DNA of 6,857 nucleotides from Sedimentisphaerales bacterium (GCA_016933985.1 JAFGTU010000266.1:1-6857), one strand, 5' to 3'; positions 1 through 5,472 are shown, numbered from the stretch's first letter. Translations and numbers: made by a program. Notes: generated by a model not told the origin, from the sequence alone.

Positions 1-124
1 CCTCATTATAGAGCATCTTGTCGCCGGCGAGAACACGCTGCGAATCGTCGTAGAAAACGGCGGCGAAGGCGCGAATCCGCACGGCCTGCGTGTCGAGCTG
101 AACGGCTGGGCAGAAGGTAAGTAA
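1..124 (+). CDS. 3' end of a secreted/carbohydrate-active-type protein (partial)
   Basis: Reading from base 2, an open frame runs in from the left edge and ends at TAA (122-124), giving 40 residues that finish NGWAEGK. The segment ENTLRIVVENGG followed by GANPHGLRVEL alternates hydrophobic and polar residues like the final beta-strands of a galactose-binding-like beta-sandwich. This 'ENTLxIxVENG-x-G-x-NP-x-G-L' pattern recurs at the end of jelly-roll domains in planctomycete glycoside hydrolases and related exported proteins (from memory of such families). The other two plus frames read as Arg-rich or interrupted sequence, so this frame is the convincing one. The gene converges on the GLUG gene to its right. 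The product cannot be named from 40 residues; existence of the coding end is fairly sure, the domain is a guess. Confidence 0.6.
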   Translation, partial: LIIEHLVAGENTLRIVVENGGEGANPHGLRVELNGWAEGK

Positions 125-133
125 AGGGAGAGT

Positions 134-214
134 GGGTATCAGGGTATCAGGGAACCAGGTTGCAGGAGATCAGGAGATAGACGCAAGACGATGGACGAGG
201 GACGAGGGACGAAG
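134..214. repeat. G-rich short tandem-like direct repeats
   Basis: Bases 134-157 read as three octamers, GGGTATCA, GGGTATCA and GGGAACCA. They are followed by AGGAGATC and AGGAGATA at 164-179. A second array at 194-214 has three heptamers, GACGAGG, GACGAGG and GACGAAG. Both arrays are degenerate and have no coding value. They resemble the slippage-prone repeats scattered in intergenic regions of many environmental planctomycete genomes (recollection, not a search). Confidence 0.65.
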
Positions 215-225
215 CAGCGACAAAA

Positions 226-312
226 CCGAAATCCTAAGCACGATCGTTCGGCTTCACTCAGGACAAGAATCCGAAACAAACTCGAAATTCAAATGTTCCA
301 AAGATCAAAACG
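226..312. repeat. A-rich dispersed-type intergenic repeat (CGAAAT/AATTC-rich)
   Basis: The stretch contains CCGAAATCC, AATCCGAAAC and CTCGAAATTCAAATGTTCC, ending near GATCAAAACG. Several variants of a CGAAAT/AATTC word recur with A-rich spacing. I recall very similar strings as high-copy intergenic sequence in metagenome-derived planctomycete and other genomes, but only a genome-wide count could prove copy number. It is clearly richer in A than the adjacent G-rich arrays, so two unrelated elements are juxtaposed. An 8-base palindrome, ACGATCGT, sits at 240-247. Confidence 0.5.
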
Positions 313-391
313 CCGCTGTCTGTGGGGCGAAGGGGGCGATATGTTCAATGATGGCTCTTTGAGGCTGCAATACGACAGAATGGGGATGGGC

Positions 392-438
392 GGAAAATGT
401 ACCGGACACCTCCTTTAATTCACCCCTTTAATTCTCCC
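392..438. repeat. Short element with paired CCTTTAATTC, possible REP-type relic
   Basis: CCTTTAATTC occurs twice, at 412-421 and 425-434, 13 bases apart and next to GTACCGGACACC (400-411). Read on the minus strand this gives GAATTAAAGGGG, then GAATTAAAGGAGG, then GTGTCCGGTAC. Strings of the type 'AATTAAAGGGG...GTACC/TTTT' are familiar to me from the flanks of REP-associated (Y1_Tnp) transposase genes in environmental genomes. No transposase is present here, so at most this would be a solo or degraded copy. The direct repeat is seen; the origin is inference. Confidence 0.4.
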
Positions 439-461
439 AGTGCGAGCTGAACCTAACACTT

Positions 462-2384
462 TCACCATTCGGTAAGCCACTGGTTTGCAAAGATGCATAG
501 GTCGAGGAAATTGACTGTCTTGTCTTTGTTTATATCTCCAGCAGGGACGGTTCTCAAGTAGGGGTAGGTTTGGTTTTCACCGATGTCCCAGACGTCGATA
601 AAATCCCAATCCTGGAAGGTGGACTGCTGCTTCATTTCGGCCGTGGTCTTGCCGTACGAACTGTCACAATCGCCAGAGCCGCACATGTTAGGTTCCCCAC
701 TGGTTTGAATATCCCAGAAGCAGTCACCGATCACGCCATAATTCTCCCCGCACAATCCACCGACACCCGACTCGCCACTGACATTGCCTGTGGCGTAACA
801 GGCGTTAATTGAACCGCCTGGATGCCAAGAATAACCATTCTGTCCCACCAGCCCGCCAACATGAGCACCTCCTGAAGCAATGCCTGTCGAATAGCAGTCT
901 CTTATAAAGCTGTAATTGAGTCCCACCAGTCCGCCGACACCATCAACTCCTGAAACAGCGCCTTCGAAGTAGCAGCCCTCCATCCAGCCAGAGTTCTCTC
1001 CTGCCAGCCCACCGACACATCCAGTTGCCGCAACCATACCTGAAGCATAACATTTTCTTATCGTGCCCCACAAATTGCGTCCAGCCAGTGCGCCGACATA
1101 AGGACTATCATTTATGGCTACCGCATTAACATCAACATTCTCCAGTCCGAGGTTCTTAATTAACCCCCCCACCAAATCAGCAAAAAGCCCGGCCCTTTGC
1201 CCGGTGTATTCCAGCGTGAAATTCCAAACCCTATGATCTTTGCCGTCAAAGACTCCGTTAAAGACCCTGATGATGTTGAACTGCCTTCCAGTGTAAGACG
1301 AGAGATTAACATCATTCACAAGCTCAAAATGCTTGTCCCATTCACAAGGGAATAAACCAATCAAATTAAGCTGCTCACCAGTGGTAATAAGGTATGGGTC
1401 GGTCTCAGCGCCGCTGCCTGTTACCGAATCTGACAACTGTTGCTGGGGGATTAGTTCGCCGGGCTTGCCCTCCCACGCAAGTCGTGGATAATCGCTTCCT
1501 TCATCAATCGTCCAGACTTCTTCGTTGCCGCATCCTCCCCAGCCATAATAGGTGCTCGCCATTTTCATTTCAGCCGTGGTCTTACCCTTTCCACCATAGC
1601 TTTGGGATTGGCCGGATGTTTCAATATCCCAGAAGGAATTGACAACCGCTCCTCCATAACCTGCCAACCCGCCAAGACGGAAACCAGTCTCTGAAACCCT
1701 GCCTGTCGAATAGCAGTTTATTATCGTGCCACCGTTACTGCCTACGAGCCCGCCGCAGGACTCCCACTGCCATTGACAGAAGATGTTGGCTGTCGAATAG
1801 CAGTTTATTATCTTTTCGGGGTCGTTGTAATATTCGGCTTTGTATCTTTCGGCATTATGTCCTACCAGCCCACCCATAATAATCCTTCCTCTGATATCGC
1901 CTGTCGAATAGCAGGCACTTATCGTACCCCCATTCAATCCCACAAGTGCTCCAATGTGCCCTCCATCTCCAGCGTCTATATTGACATTTTCCAAGCCGAC
2001 ATTTTTTATGTGGGCGCCGCTTTCAACATATCCGAAAAGACCGATGCCGTTTCTTCCGGTAGATTCCCACGTAAAATTCAAAACCTTCTGCCCGTTTCCG
2101 TCAAAAATACCAGTAAAGGGCTTATTACGAAGGTCACCCGTATTCAGCCATATGCCAATAATCTTGAACTGTGTTCCACTGTACTCTGCGAGGTTGACAT
2201 CGTTAACGAGGATGAAGTGTTTGTCCCAGTCTTCTTCATAATTGCCGATGTCATTCAAGTCTGGCGGAGTTGCAATTTGGTAAGGGTCGTTTGGTTCGCC
2301 CGTCCCGCCGCTATATTTGGCATCTGCAAAATTACAGGCCAACAAAATAACAATCAAACTAATGATAATTGAATGACTTTTCAT
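462..2384 (-). CDS. Exported GLUG-repeat protein with C-terminal dockerin-like calcium loop
   Basis: The start is the ATG at 2384, because GAGGAGG lies six bases upstream; an in-frame GTG at 2399 overlaps that Shine-Dalgarno and is unlikely. The product is 640 residues. Residues 1-22 form a signal peptide (hydrophobic core 6-15) with an ADA cleavage site at 20-22; LLAC at 14-17 would also fit a lipobox. Residues 24-307 and 322-611 are homologous halves. Each opens with DPYxI and WDKHFxLVNDVNL and closes with FWDIxTSG...GKTTAEMK. Between these come GLUG-type repeats, GG-L-V/A-G-x-N followed by CYSTG-like words: four in the first half (near 145, 171, 211, 238) and five in the second (near 431, 458, 484, 510, 542). 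Residues 617-628 form an EF-hand-like loop (D617, N619, D621, N625, D628) followed by FANQWL, a single dockerin-type repeat. GLUG repeats occur in bacterial surface and adhesin-like proteins. The probable role is extracellular binding or assembly, with partner unknown. The gene looks AT-richer than the heme operon and is probably transcribed separately. Confidence 0.9.
   Translation of the reverse strand: MKSHSIIISLIVILLACNFADAKYSGGTGEPNDPYQIATPPDLNDIGNYEEDWDKHFILVNDVNLAEYSGTQFKIIGIWLNTGDLRNKPFTGIFDGNGQKVLNFTWESTGRNGIGLFGYVESGAHIKNVGLENVNIDAGDGGHIGALVGLNGGTISACYSTGDIRGRIIMGGLVGHNAERYKAEYYNDPEKIINCYSTANIFCQWQWESCGGLVGSNGGTIINCYSTGRVSETGFRLGGLAGYGGAVVNSFWDIETSGQSQSYGGKGKTTAEMKMASTYYGWGGCGNEEVWTIDEGSDYPRLAWEGKPGELIPQQQLSDSVTGSGAETDPYLITTGEQLNLIGLFPCEWDKHFELVNDVNLSSYTGRQFNIIRVFNGVFDGKDHRVWNFTLEYTGQRAGLFADLVGGLIKNLGLENVDVNAVAINDSPYVGALAGRNLWGTIRKCYASGMVAATGCVGGLAGENSGWMEGCYFEGAVSGVDGVGGLVGLNYSFIRDCYSTGIASGGAHVGGLVGQNGYSWHPGGSINACYATGNVSGESGVGGLCGENYGVIGDCFWDIQTSGEPNMCGSGDCDSSYGKTTAEMKQQSTFQDWDFIDVWDIGENQTYPYLRTVPAGDINKDKTVNFLDLCIFANQWLTEW
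552..2315 (-). repeat. Internal gene duplication: two homologous halves of the GLUG gene
   Basis: The first half occupies 1464-2315 and the second 552-1421. They match in order: WDKHF-LVNDVNL, then Q-F-N/K-I-I, then LGLENV or VGLENV, then the GLUG array, then FWDI-TSG and KTTAEMK. Nucleotide similarity is still visible, for example TTCATTTC-A/G-GCCGTGGTCTT near 631 and 1564, and ATATCCCAGAAG near 709 and 1625. This indicates tandem duplication of a whole domain followed by divergence and an unequal number of GLUG units (four versus five). Confidence 0.8.
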
Positions 2385-2390
2385 TTTCTG

Positions 2391-2397
2391 CCTCCTC
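2391..2397 (-). promoter_or_regulatory. Shine-Dalgarno GAGGAGG of the GLUG gene
   Basis: The minus strand reads GAGGAGG, then a six-base spacer CAGAAA, then ATG at 2384. This near-perfect ribosome-binding site decides the start and shortens the longest possible frame by five residues. Confidence 0.85.
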
Positions 2398-2504
2398 ACA
2401 ATCTTTTTTTGCTCGTCAGACCGAGATGTCCATTTGAATTCATTGACAGCATTTCTGCACGCTTTGACACTTTTCCTGAGACACTTCTGTATAATTCAAG
2501 CCCT

Positions 2505-2533
2505 ATGATAGCAGAACTGCATCGCAATTTCAA
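2505..2533 (-). promoter_or_regulatory. Candidate sigma-70 promoter for the GLUG gene
   Basis: On the minus strand TTGAAA (2528-2533) is followed after exactly 17 bases by TATCAT (2505-2510). Each hexamer differs from consensus by one base. Transcription would start near 2498, leaving an untranslated leader of about 110 bases before the ATG at 2384. The match is by eye and the region is AT-rich, so a chance match is possible, but spacing, strand and location all suit the gene. Confidence 0.5.
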
Positions 2534-2807
2534 CAACTTTTCGAGAAGAAATTCAGTAACTGGGCAGGTATGGGGGCAGTCGGTTTATTGTATTGAGGGC
2601 TGGACTCTTGCAAATGCCCGGTTTAGTCGTGGCTTAGCCACTTTTTCTGTGGCGGAATGGGGTTTTACTGTCTTCTGGACTGCTCTCGGCCGAAATGGTC
2701 AGGTGCGGAGTTTTTTTATTTTTTTGCAGGGTATTCCGGGTCTGTAATAGTACCGCGTTTCATAAATGGAACGATTGTAAGGGAGATGGAATTTAGCTGT
2801 TTTGAAC

Positions 2808-2842
2808 AGATTTCTCCGCTCGCTTCGCTCGGTCGAAATGAC
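2808..2842. repeat. Dispersed-type repeat, 'GTCATTTCGACCGAGCG...GAGAAATCT' class
   Basis: On the minus strand the element starts GTCATTTCGACCGAGCGAAG and ends GCGGAGAAATCT. Strings beginning GTCATTTCGAC and ending GGAGAAATC are familiar high-copy intergenic repeats in several bacterial phyla (recollection). A related word, CTCGGCCGAAATG at 2685-2697, matches CTCGGTCGAAATG at 2828-2840 in 12 of 13 bases and may be a decayed second copy. Only the local similarity is seen directly. Confidence 0.5.
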
Positions 2843-2885
2843 GGTATAGTCGCGGAACTTGCGAAATGCGGTGGTAGTCAGGCAA

Positions 2886-4040
2886 TCAGGGGGTTCGATG
2901 TGAACTTTGGCTCAGCGCTTGGGGTGGGATGTAAGCGCAGAAGGGTTCTTCTGCCATGTAGTTGTTGGTTGCGGCGTAGGCTCTTGCTCGGCAGCCGCCG
3001 CAGATTTCTCTATATCCGCATCGGCCGCATTTGCCTTCGAGGCTTTCGGTGTCGCGCATTTTTGCTAAATCTTTATTGTTTTGCCAGATGTCTGCGAGTT
3101 TGGTCTGGAGGATGTTGCCGCAATTAACGGGGAGGTAGCCGCATGGGAAGACGTCGCCTTGATGGCCTACGAAGAGGATGCCCAGGCCTGCGAGGCATCC
3201 TTTCGAGGGTCCTTGAGCGTGGGGGGGCCTGCCTGGGATAGAATCGGGGGTGGTGGAGAGTGCTTTGTGGCCTATGCCGGCCTGGAGGCGGGCCCTGTGC
3301 AGGCCCTGCTGGCGGATGACTCTCTCGTAGTGCGGGCCGCATGTCACCTTGACCTGTAGCTCGCCCAAGGCGTCCAGCTTGCATATCTCGACGAGCATTC
3401 GCTCGTACTGGTCGGGGGAGAGCATGTCGGTCTCGGCGAGGGTCTGGCCGCAGCCTACCGGCACTAACATGAATATGTGCAGGGCGACGGCGCCGAGCGA
3501 TTTGGCAAGGTCGTAAACCTCTTGCAACTGGTGGGAGTTGTGCTTGGTCAGCGTGATATTTATCTGGAAAGGCACGGCTTTTTCGCGGAGGCGACTTATG
3601 CCTTCGAGCGCTGCCTCGAAGGAGCCTTGCATCCGGCGGAGCTTGTTGTGGATTTCAGCGGTGGCTCCGTCGAGGCTTATCGAGACACGTGCGATTCCGC
3701 TTGCTTTTATCTTCTCGGCGACGGCTGAATCGATCATGGTGCCGTTGCTTGCCAGTGCGAGGGTTAGGCCGGCTTTTCTTGCGTGGGCCGTCAGATCAAA
3801 CAGGTCGGTTCGGCAGAGCGGCTCACCGCCGGAGAAGACCAATACGGGCATCATGGGCTGCGCCTTGCCCAGCTCGGCCAATTGGTCTATCAGGTCCATC
3901 CCCTGCTCGGTGGATAGGTCGGTAGCGACCGCGTCATCGTCTTCGATGCGTCTGCAGTGGGCGCAGGCGAGGTTGCACTTTATCGTTGTCTCCCAGAACA
4001 GCAACCTTAGTATCCGTTCGGATGTTGGATTCTCTTTCAC
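2886..4040 (-). CDS. ahbD: Heme b synthase AhbD (radical SAM, siroheme-dependent heme pathway)
   Basis: AhbD oxidatively decarboxylates two propionates of Fe-coproporphyrin III (coproheme) to vinyls, giving heme b without oxygen. Counting 384 residues from GTG 4040, the radical-SAM cluster motif CxxxCxxC is C22-C26-C29 within KCNLACAHCR, and SGGEP is at 70-74. The C-terminal SPASM-like region contains GCLAG (C282), FPCGYLP (C300), C307, then C338, C341, C347, C350 and C368, enough for an auxiliary 4Fe-4S cluster. 'HCR' after the third cysteine and the GCLAG...FPCGYLP-GN signature fit AhbD better than AhbC or NirJ, which more often read 'HCY'. The start is placed at GTG 4040 because AGGA lies nine bases upstream; GTG 4064 would add eight residues but falls inside an inverted repeat and has no Shine-Dalgarno. 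It is the last gene of the operon, after hemA. Family call is strong; subtype is good. Confidence 0.85.
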   Translation of the reverse strand: MKENPTSERILRLLFWETTIKCNLACAHCRRIEDDDAVATDLSTEQGMDLIDQLAELGKAQPMMPVLVFSGGEPLCRTDLFDLTAHARKAGLTLALASNGTMIDSAVAEKIKASGIARVSISLDGATAEIHNKLRRMQGSFEAALEGISRLREKAVPFQINITLTKHNSHQLQEVYDLAKSLGAVALHIFMLVPVGCGQTLAETDMLSPDQYERMLVEICKLDALGELQVKVTCGPHYERVIRQQGLHRARLQAGIGHKALSTTPDSIPGRPPHAQGPSKGCLAGLGILFVGHQGDVFPCGYLPVNCGNILQTKLADIWQNNKDLAKMRDTESLEGKCGRCGYREICGGCRARAYAATNNYMAEEPFCAYIPPQALSQSSHRTP

Positions 4041-4049
4041 TCTGATGTA

Positions 4050-4053
4050 TCCT
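4050..4053 (-). promoter_or_regulatory. Likely Shine-Dalgarno AGGA of ahbD
   Basis: The minus strand reads TAGGA followed by nine bases and GTG at 4040. It sits six bases past the base of the hairpin at 4060-4133. The alternative GTG at 4064 is preceded only by T-rich repeat sequence with no purine-rich site, so this site is the reason for choosing 4040. Confidence 0.5.
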
Positions 4054-4059
4054 ATTTTT

Positions 4060-4133
4060 GCCACAAAGACACAAAGTCACAAGGAAAGAAAAAGACAAAT
4101 ATCAAAATATTAGTGTCTTGGTGTCTTCGTGGC
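4060..4133. repeat. Imperfect inverted repeat filling the hemA-ahbD junction
   Basis: Left arm 4060-4082 (GCCACAAAGACACAAAGTCA...) and right arm 4111-4133 (reverse complement GCCACGAAGACACCAAGACA...) match at 19 of 23 positions around a 28-base AT-rich centre. In the minus-strand RNA one mismatch becomes a G-U pair, so 20 of 23 positions pair. The element takes up essentially the whole spacer: its right end includes the first base of the hemA stop codon (CTA at 4133-4135) and its left arm contains GTG 4064. The arm sequence resembles 'GTGTCTTTGTGGC' repeats I recall as common intergenic elements in environmental genomes. On the plus strand the hairpin is followed by a T-rich tract (4134-4147), terminator-like for antisense transcripts; on the minus strand no T-run follows. 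Confidence 0.8.
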
Positions 4134-5428
4134 TAATTATTTTTTTTGTCGCTATCGTATTCGGAGGAAATTTCCTCGGCCCGGCGGACGATAGTATCGA
4201 GGAGCCTTGCCGCCTCCGTCGGGCCGCTCTCTTTGGCGACGATATTGACATTGTGAATAACGCAGTGCAGGAGCTTATTTACTACGCGGTTGACCATCGC
4301 CTCCATAACGTCCTTGCAGGAGGCGTCCTCTCTTGCCCCGACGAAGAATCGCTCAAGCTCGTTTCTGCCGATTTGGGCGAATTGCTCCTTCATTTTGCCT
4401 ATCATGGGTCCGACGTCCCTGGCTCCGAACCAGTCCATAAACTCGGCGACGTTGTCGGAGACGATCTGCATGCCCTTTGCGATATCGCGTTTTCTCGCGC
4501 GGCGGTTCTGCTCGACGACCTGTGAAAGGTCATCGACGCTGTAAAGATAGACGTCCTCGAAGTCGTTTATCGCAGGCTCGAAGTTCATCGGCACGGCGAT
4601 ATCTATAATCAGGAGCATGTCTTTTTTTCGCCGCCTGGTTATTTTCTTGAATGAGTCTTTTGTGAAGATGTAATCCTGCGTCGCGGCCGAGGCTATGGCT
4701 ATGTTTGCCTGGATCAACAGCTCATCCAAGTCTTCCCATTTTTTGAGCTTGATGCCGTATGGCTCAGCCAGTTCCCGGCCTCGCTCGATGGAGCGGTTGA
4801 CAACCGTAATATCGCGCGCCCCGAGGTCGAGGAGGTGCCGGACTATCAAGCGGCCCATTTCGCCGGCGCCGATGACGAGGACTTTTGCCGATCGCATATC
4901 GGCGAAGAGCTGGGCGGCCAGCTCGACGGCGACCCCCGGAATGCTGACGCGGCCGCTGGAGATTGAAGTAGTGGTATAGACCTTCTTGCTGGTCGCAAAG
5001 GCCATGTGGAAAAGGCGATTCAAGACCTTGCCGGTCGTCTTTGCCGCGCATGCAAGGCGGTAGCTCTCCTTGACCTGGCCGATTATCTGGACCTCACCGA
5101 CGACCATGCTGTCCAGGCTTGATGCGACGGCGAGGAGATGCCTGACCGCATCGGCGTCTTCGTAGGCGTAGAGGAACTCACGGAATTTTTCTATTTTGGC
5201 GTTGCGAAACTCGGATATGAATTCGGTCAAGTCGGCGGGGCCGACGCCTTCGCCGGCAGAATACAGCTCGACCCGGTTGCAGGTAGAAAGCAGCGTGAAC
5301 TCGGCGTTGGGGAAGCGGCTTTTTAGCTCGGACAGGGCCCTTGTCGTCTCGGCGGCGTCGAAGGCCAGCTTCTGTCGAATCTCGACGGGGGCGGTCTTGT
5401 GGTTTAGCCCTAATACTACGATCTTCAT
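4133..5428 (-). CDS. hemA: Glutamyl-tRNA reductase
   Basis: HemA reduces glutamyl-tRNA(Glu) with NADPH to glutamate-1-semialdehyde, the committed step of C5-pathway tetrapyrrole synthesis. The 431-residue product has the family's usual length and order. The N-terminal catalytic domain has GLNHKTAPVE at 7-16 and STCNRVELY at 48-56 with the nucleophile C50. SSLDSMVVGEVQIIGQVK at 103-120 is the conserved substrate-binding segment. The nucleotide-binding domain shows GAGEMG at 187-192 and NRS at 211-213. The C-terminal helical dimerisation domain runs from about 320 to 425. YLYSVDDL at 294-301 is also typical. One deviation is DIAVPMNFEP at 276-285, where most homologues have Arg-Asp in place of Met-Asn. 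The ATG at 5428 has a moderate GGAAG about nine bases upstream. The gene follows the HemX-like gene by 44 bases, and its stop codon lies at the edge of the inverted repeat before ahbD. The C-terminus is Lys/Asn-rich. Confidence 0.97.
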   Translation of the reverse strand: MKIVVLGLNHKTAPVEIRQKLAFDAAETTRALSELKSRFPNAEFTLLSTCNRVELYSAGEGVGPADLTEFISEFRNAKIEKFREFLYAYEDADAVRHLLAVASSLDSMVVGEVQIIGQVKESYRLACAAKTTGKVLNRLFHMAFATSKKVYTTTSISSGRVSIPGVAVELAAQLFADMRSAKVLVIGAGEMGRLIVRHLLDLGARDITVVNRSIERGRELAEPYGIKLKKWEDLDELLIQANIAIASAATQDYIFTKDSFKKITRRRKKDMLLIIDIAVPMNFEPAINDFEDVYLYSVDDLSQVVEQNRRARKRDIAKGMQIVSDNVAEFMDWFGARDVGPMIGKMKEQFAQIGRNELERFFVGAREDASCKDVMEAMVNRVVNKLLHCVIHNVNIVAKESGPTEAARLLDTIVRRAEEISSEYDSDKKNN

Positions 5429-5472
5429 GTCTTTTTGCTTCCGGTTATTTCAGTATCCGGGCCTTTGCGGGT

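Larger units (their letters stand above)
125..461. other. Non-coding spacer between convergent genes, rich in repeats
   Basis: No credible gene lies here. Short open frames on the plus strand start inside repetitive sequence, have no Shine-Dalgarno, and translate to low-complexity Arg/Lys/Gln-rich peptides. The spacer is a patchwork of three kinds of repetitive DNA, listed separately, plus about 80 bases (313-391) in which nothing is recognised. Two genes end facing each other here, so a terminator would be expected, but no GC-rich hairpin followed by a T-run is visible on either strand. Confidence 0.7.
2400..2885. other. Non-coding spacer between ahbD and the GLUG gene
   Basis: No gene is credible here. 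Plus-strand open frames across the spacer have no ribosome-binding site, recognisable domain or signal, and one runs antisense into ahbD. The spacer holds the candidate GLUG promoter (2505-2533), an unusual T7-A-T7 run (about 2710-2724), a dispersed-type repeat (2808-2842) with a possible partial copy at 2685-2697, and a weak five-base hairpin (2797-2809). No convincing terminator for the heme operon is visible downstream of 2886 on the minus strand, so operon readthrough towards the GLUG gene cannot be excluded. Confidence 0.65.

Noticed and set aside
194..214. Possible CRISPR or VNTR array
   Set aside because: Units are seven bases, only three copies, with no spacers; a simple degenerate tandem repeat.
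1773..2372. A 199-codon plus-strand open frame opposite the GLUG gene
   Set aside because: It is antisense to a clear gene with signal peptide and repeats, has no recognisable domain, and lacks a Shine-Dalgarno.
2464..2495. Plus-strand TTGACA and TATAAT that look like a promoter
   Set aside because: The hexamers are perfect but 20 bases apart, too far for a normal sigma-70 promoter, and no plus-strand gene follows.
2629..2646. GTGGC-TTA-GCCAC followed by five T residues, terminator-like on the plus strand
   Set aside because: The stem is only five base pairs and no plus-strand gene ends nearby; too weak to list.
2373..3127. Plus-strand open frames across the ahbD-GLUG spacer
   Set aside because: No ribosome-binding site, no domain, part of the sequence is repeat DNA, and one runs antisense into ahbD.
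2886..4040. NirJ (heme d1) or peptide-modifying SPASM protein
   Set aside because: The GCLAG...FPCGYLP-GN signature, HCR after the SAM cysteines and the adjacent heme genes favour AhbD; no precursor peptide or nir genes are seen.
3538..4113. A 191-codon plus-strand open frame opposite ahbD
   Set aside because: It is the antisense shadow of a gene with intact radical-SAM motifs; its Ser/Arg-rich composition is typical of shadow frames.
4060..4148. Intrinsic terminator of hemA
   Set aside because: The hairpin is followed by a T-run only on the plus strand; on the transcribed minus strand the A-rich side follows, so it would not terminate hemA mRNA.
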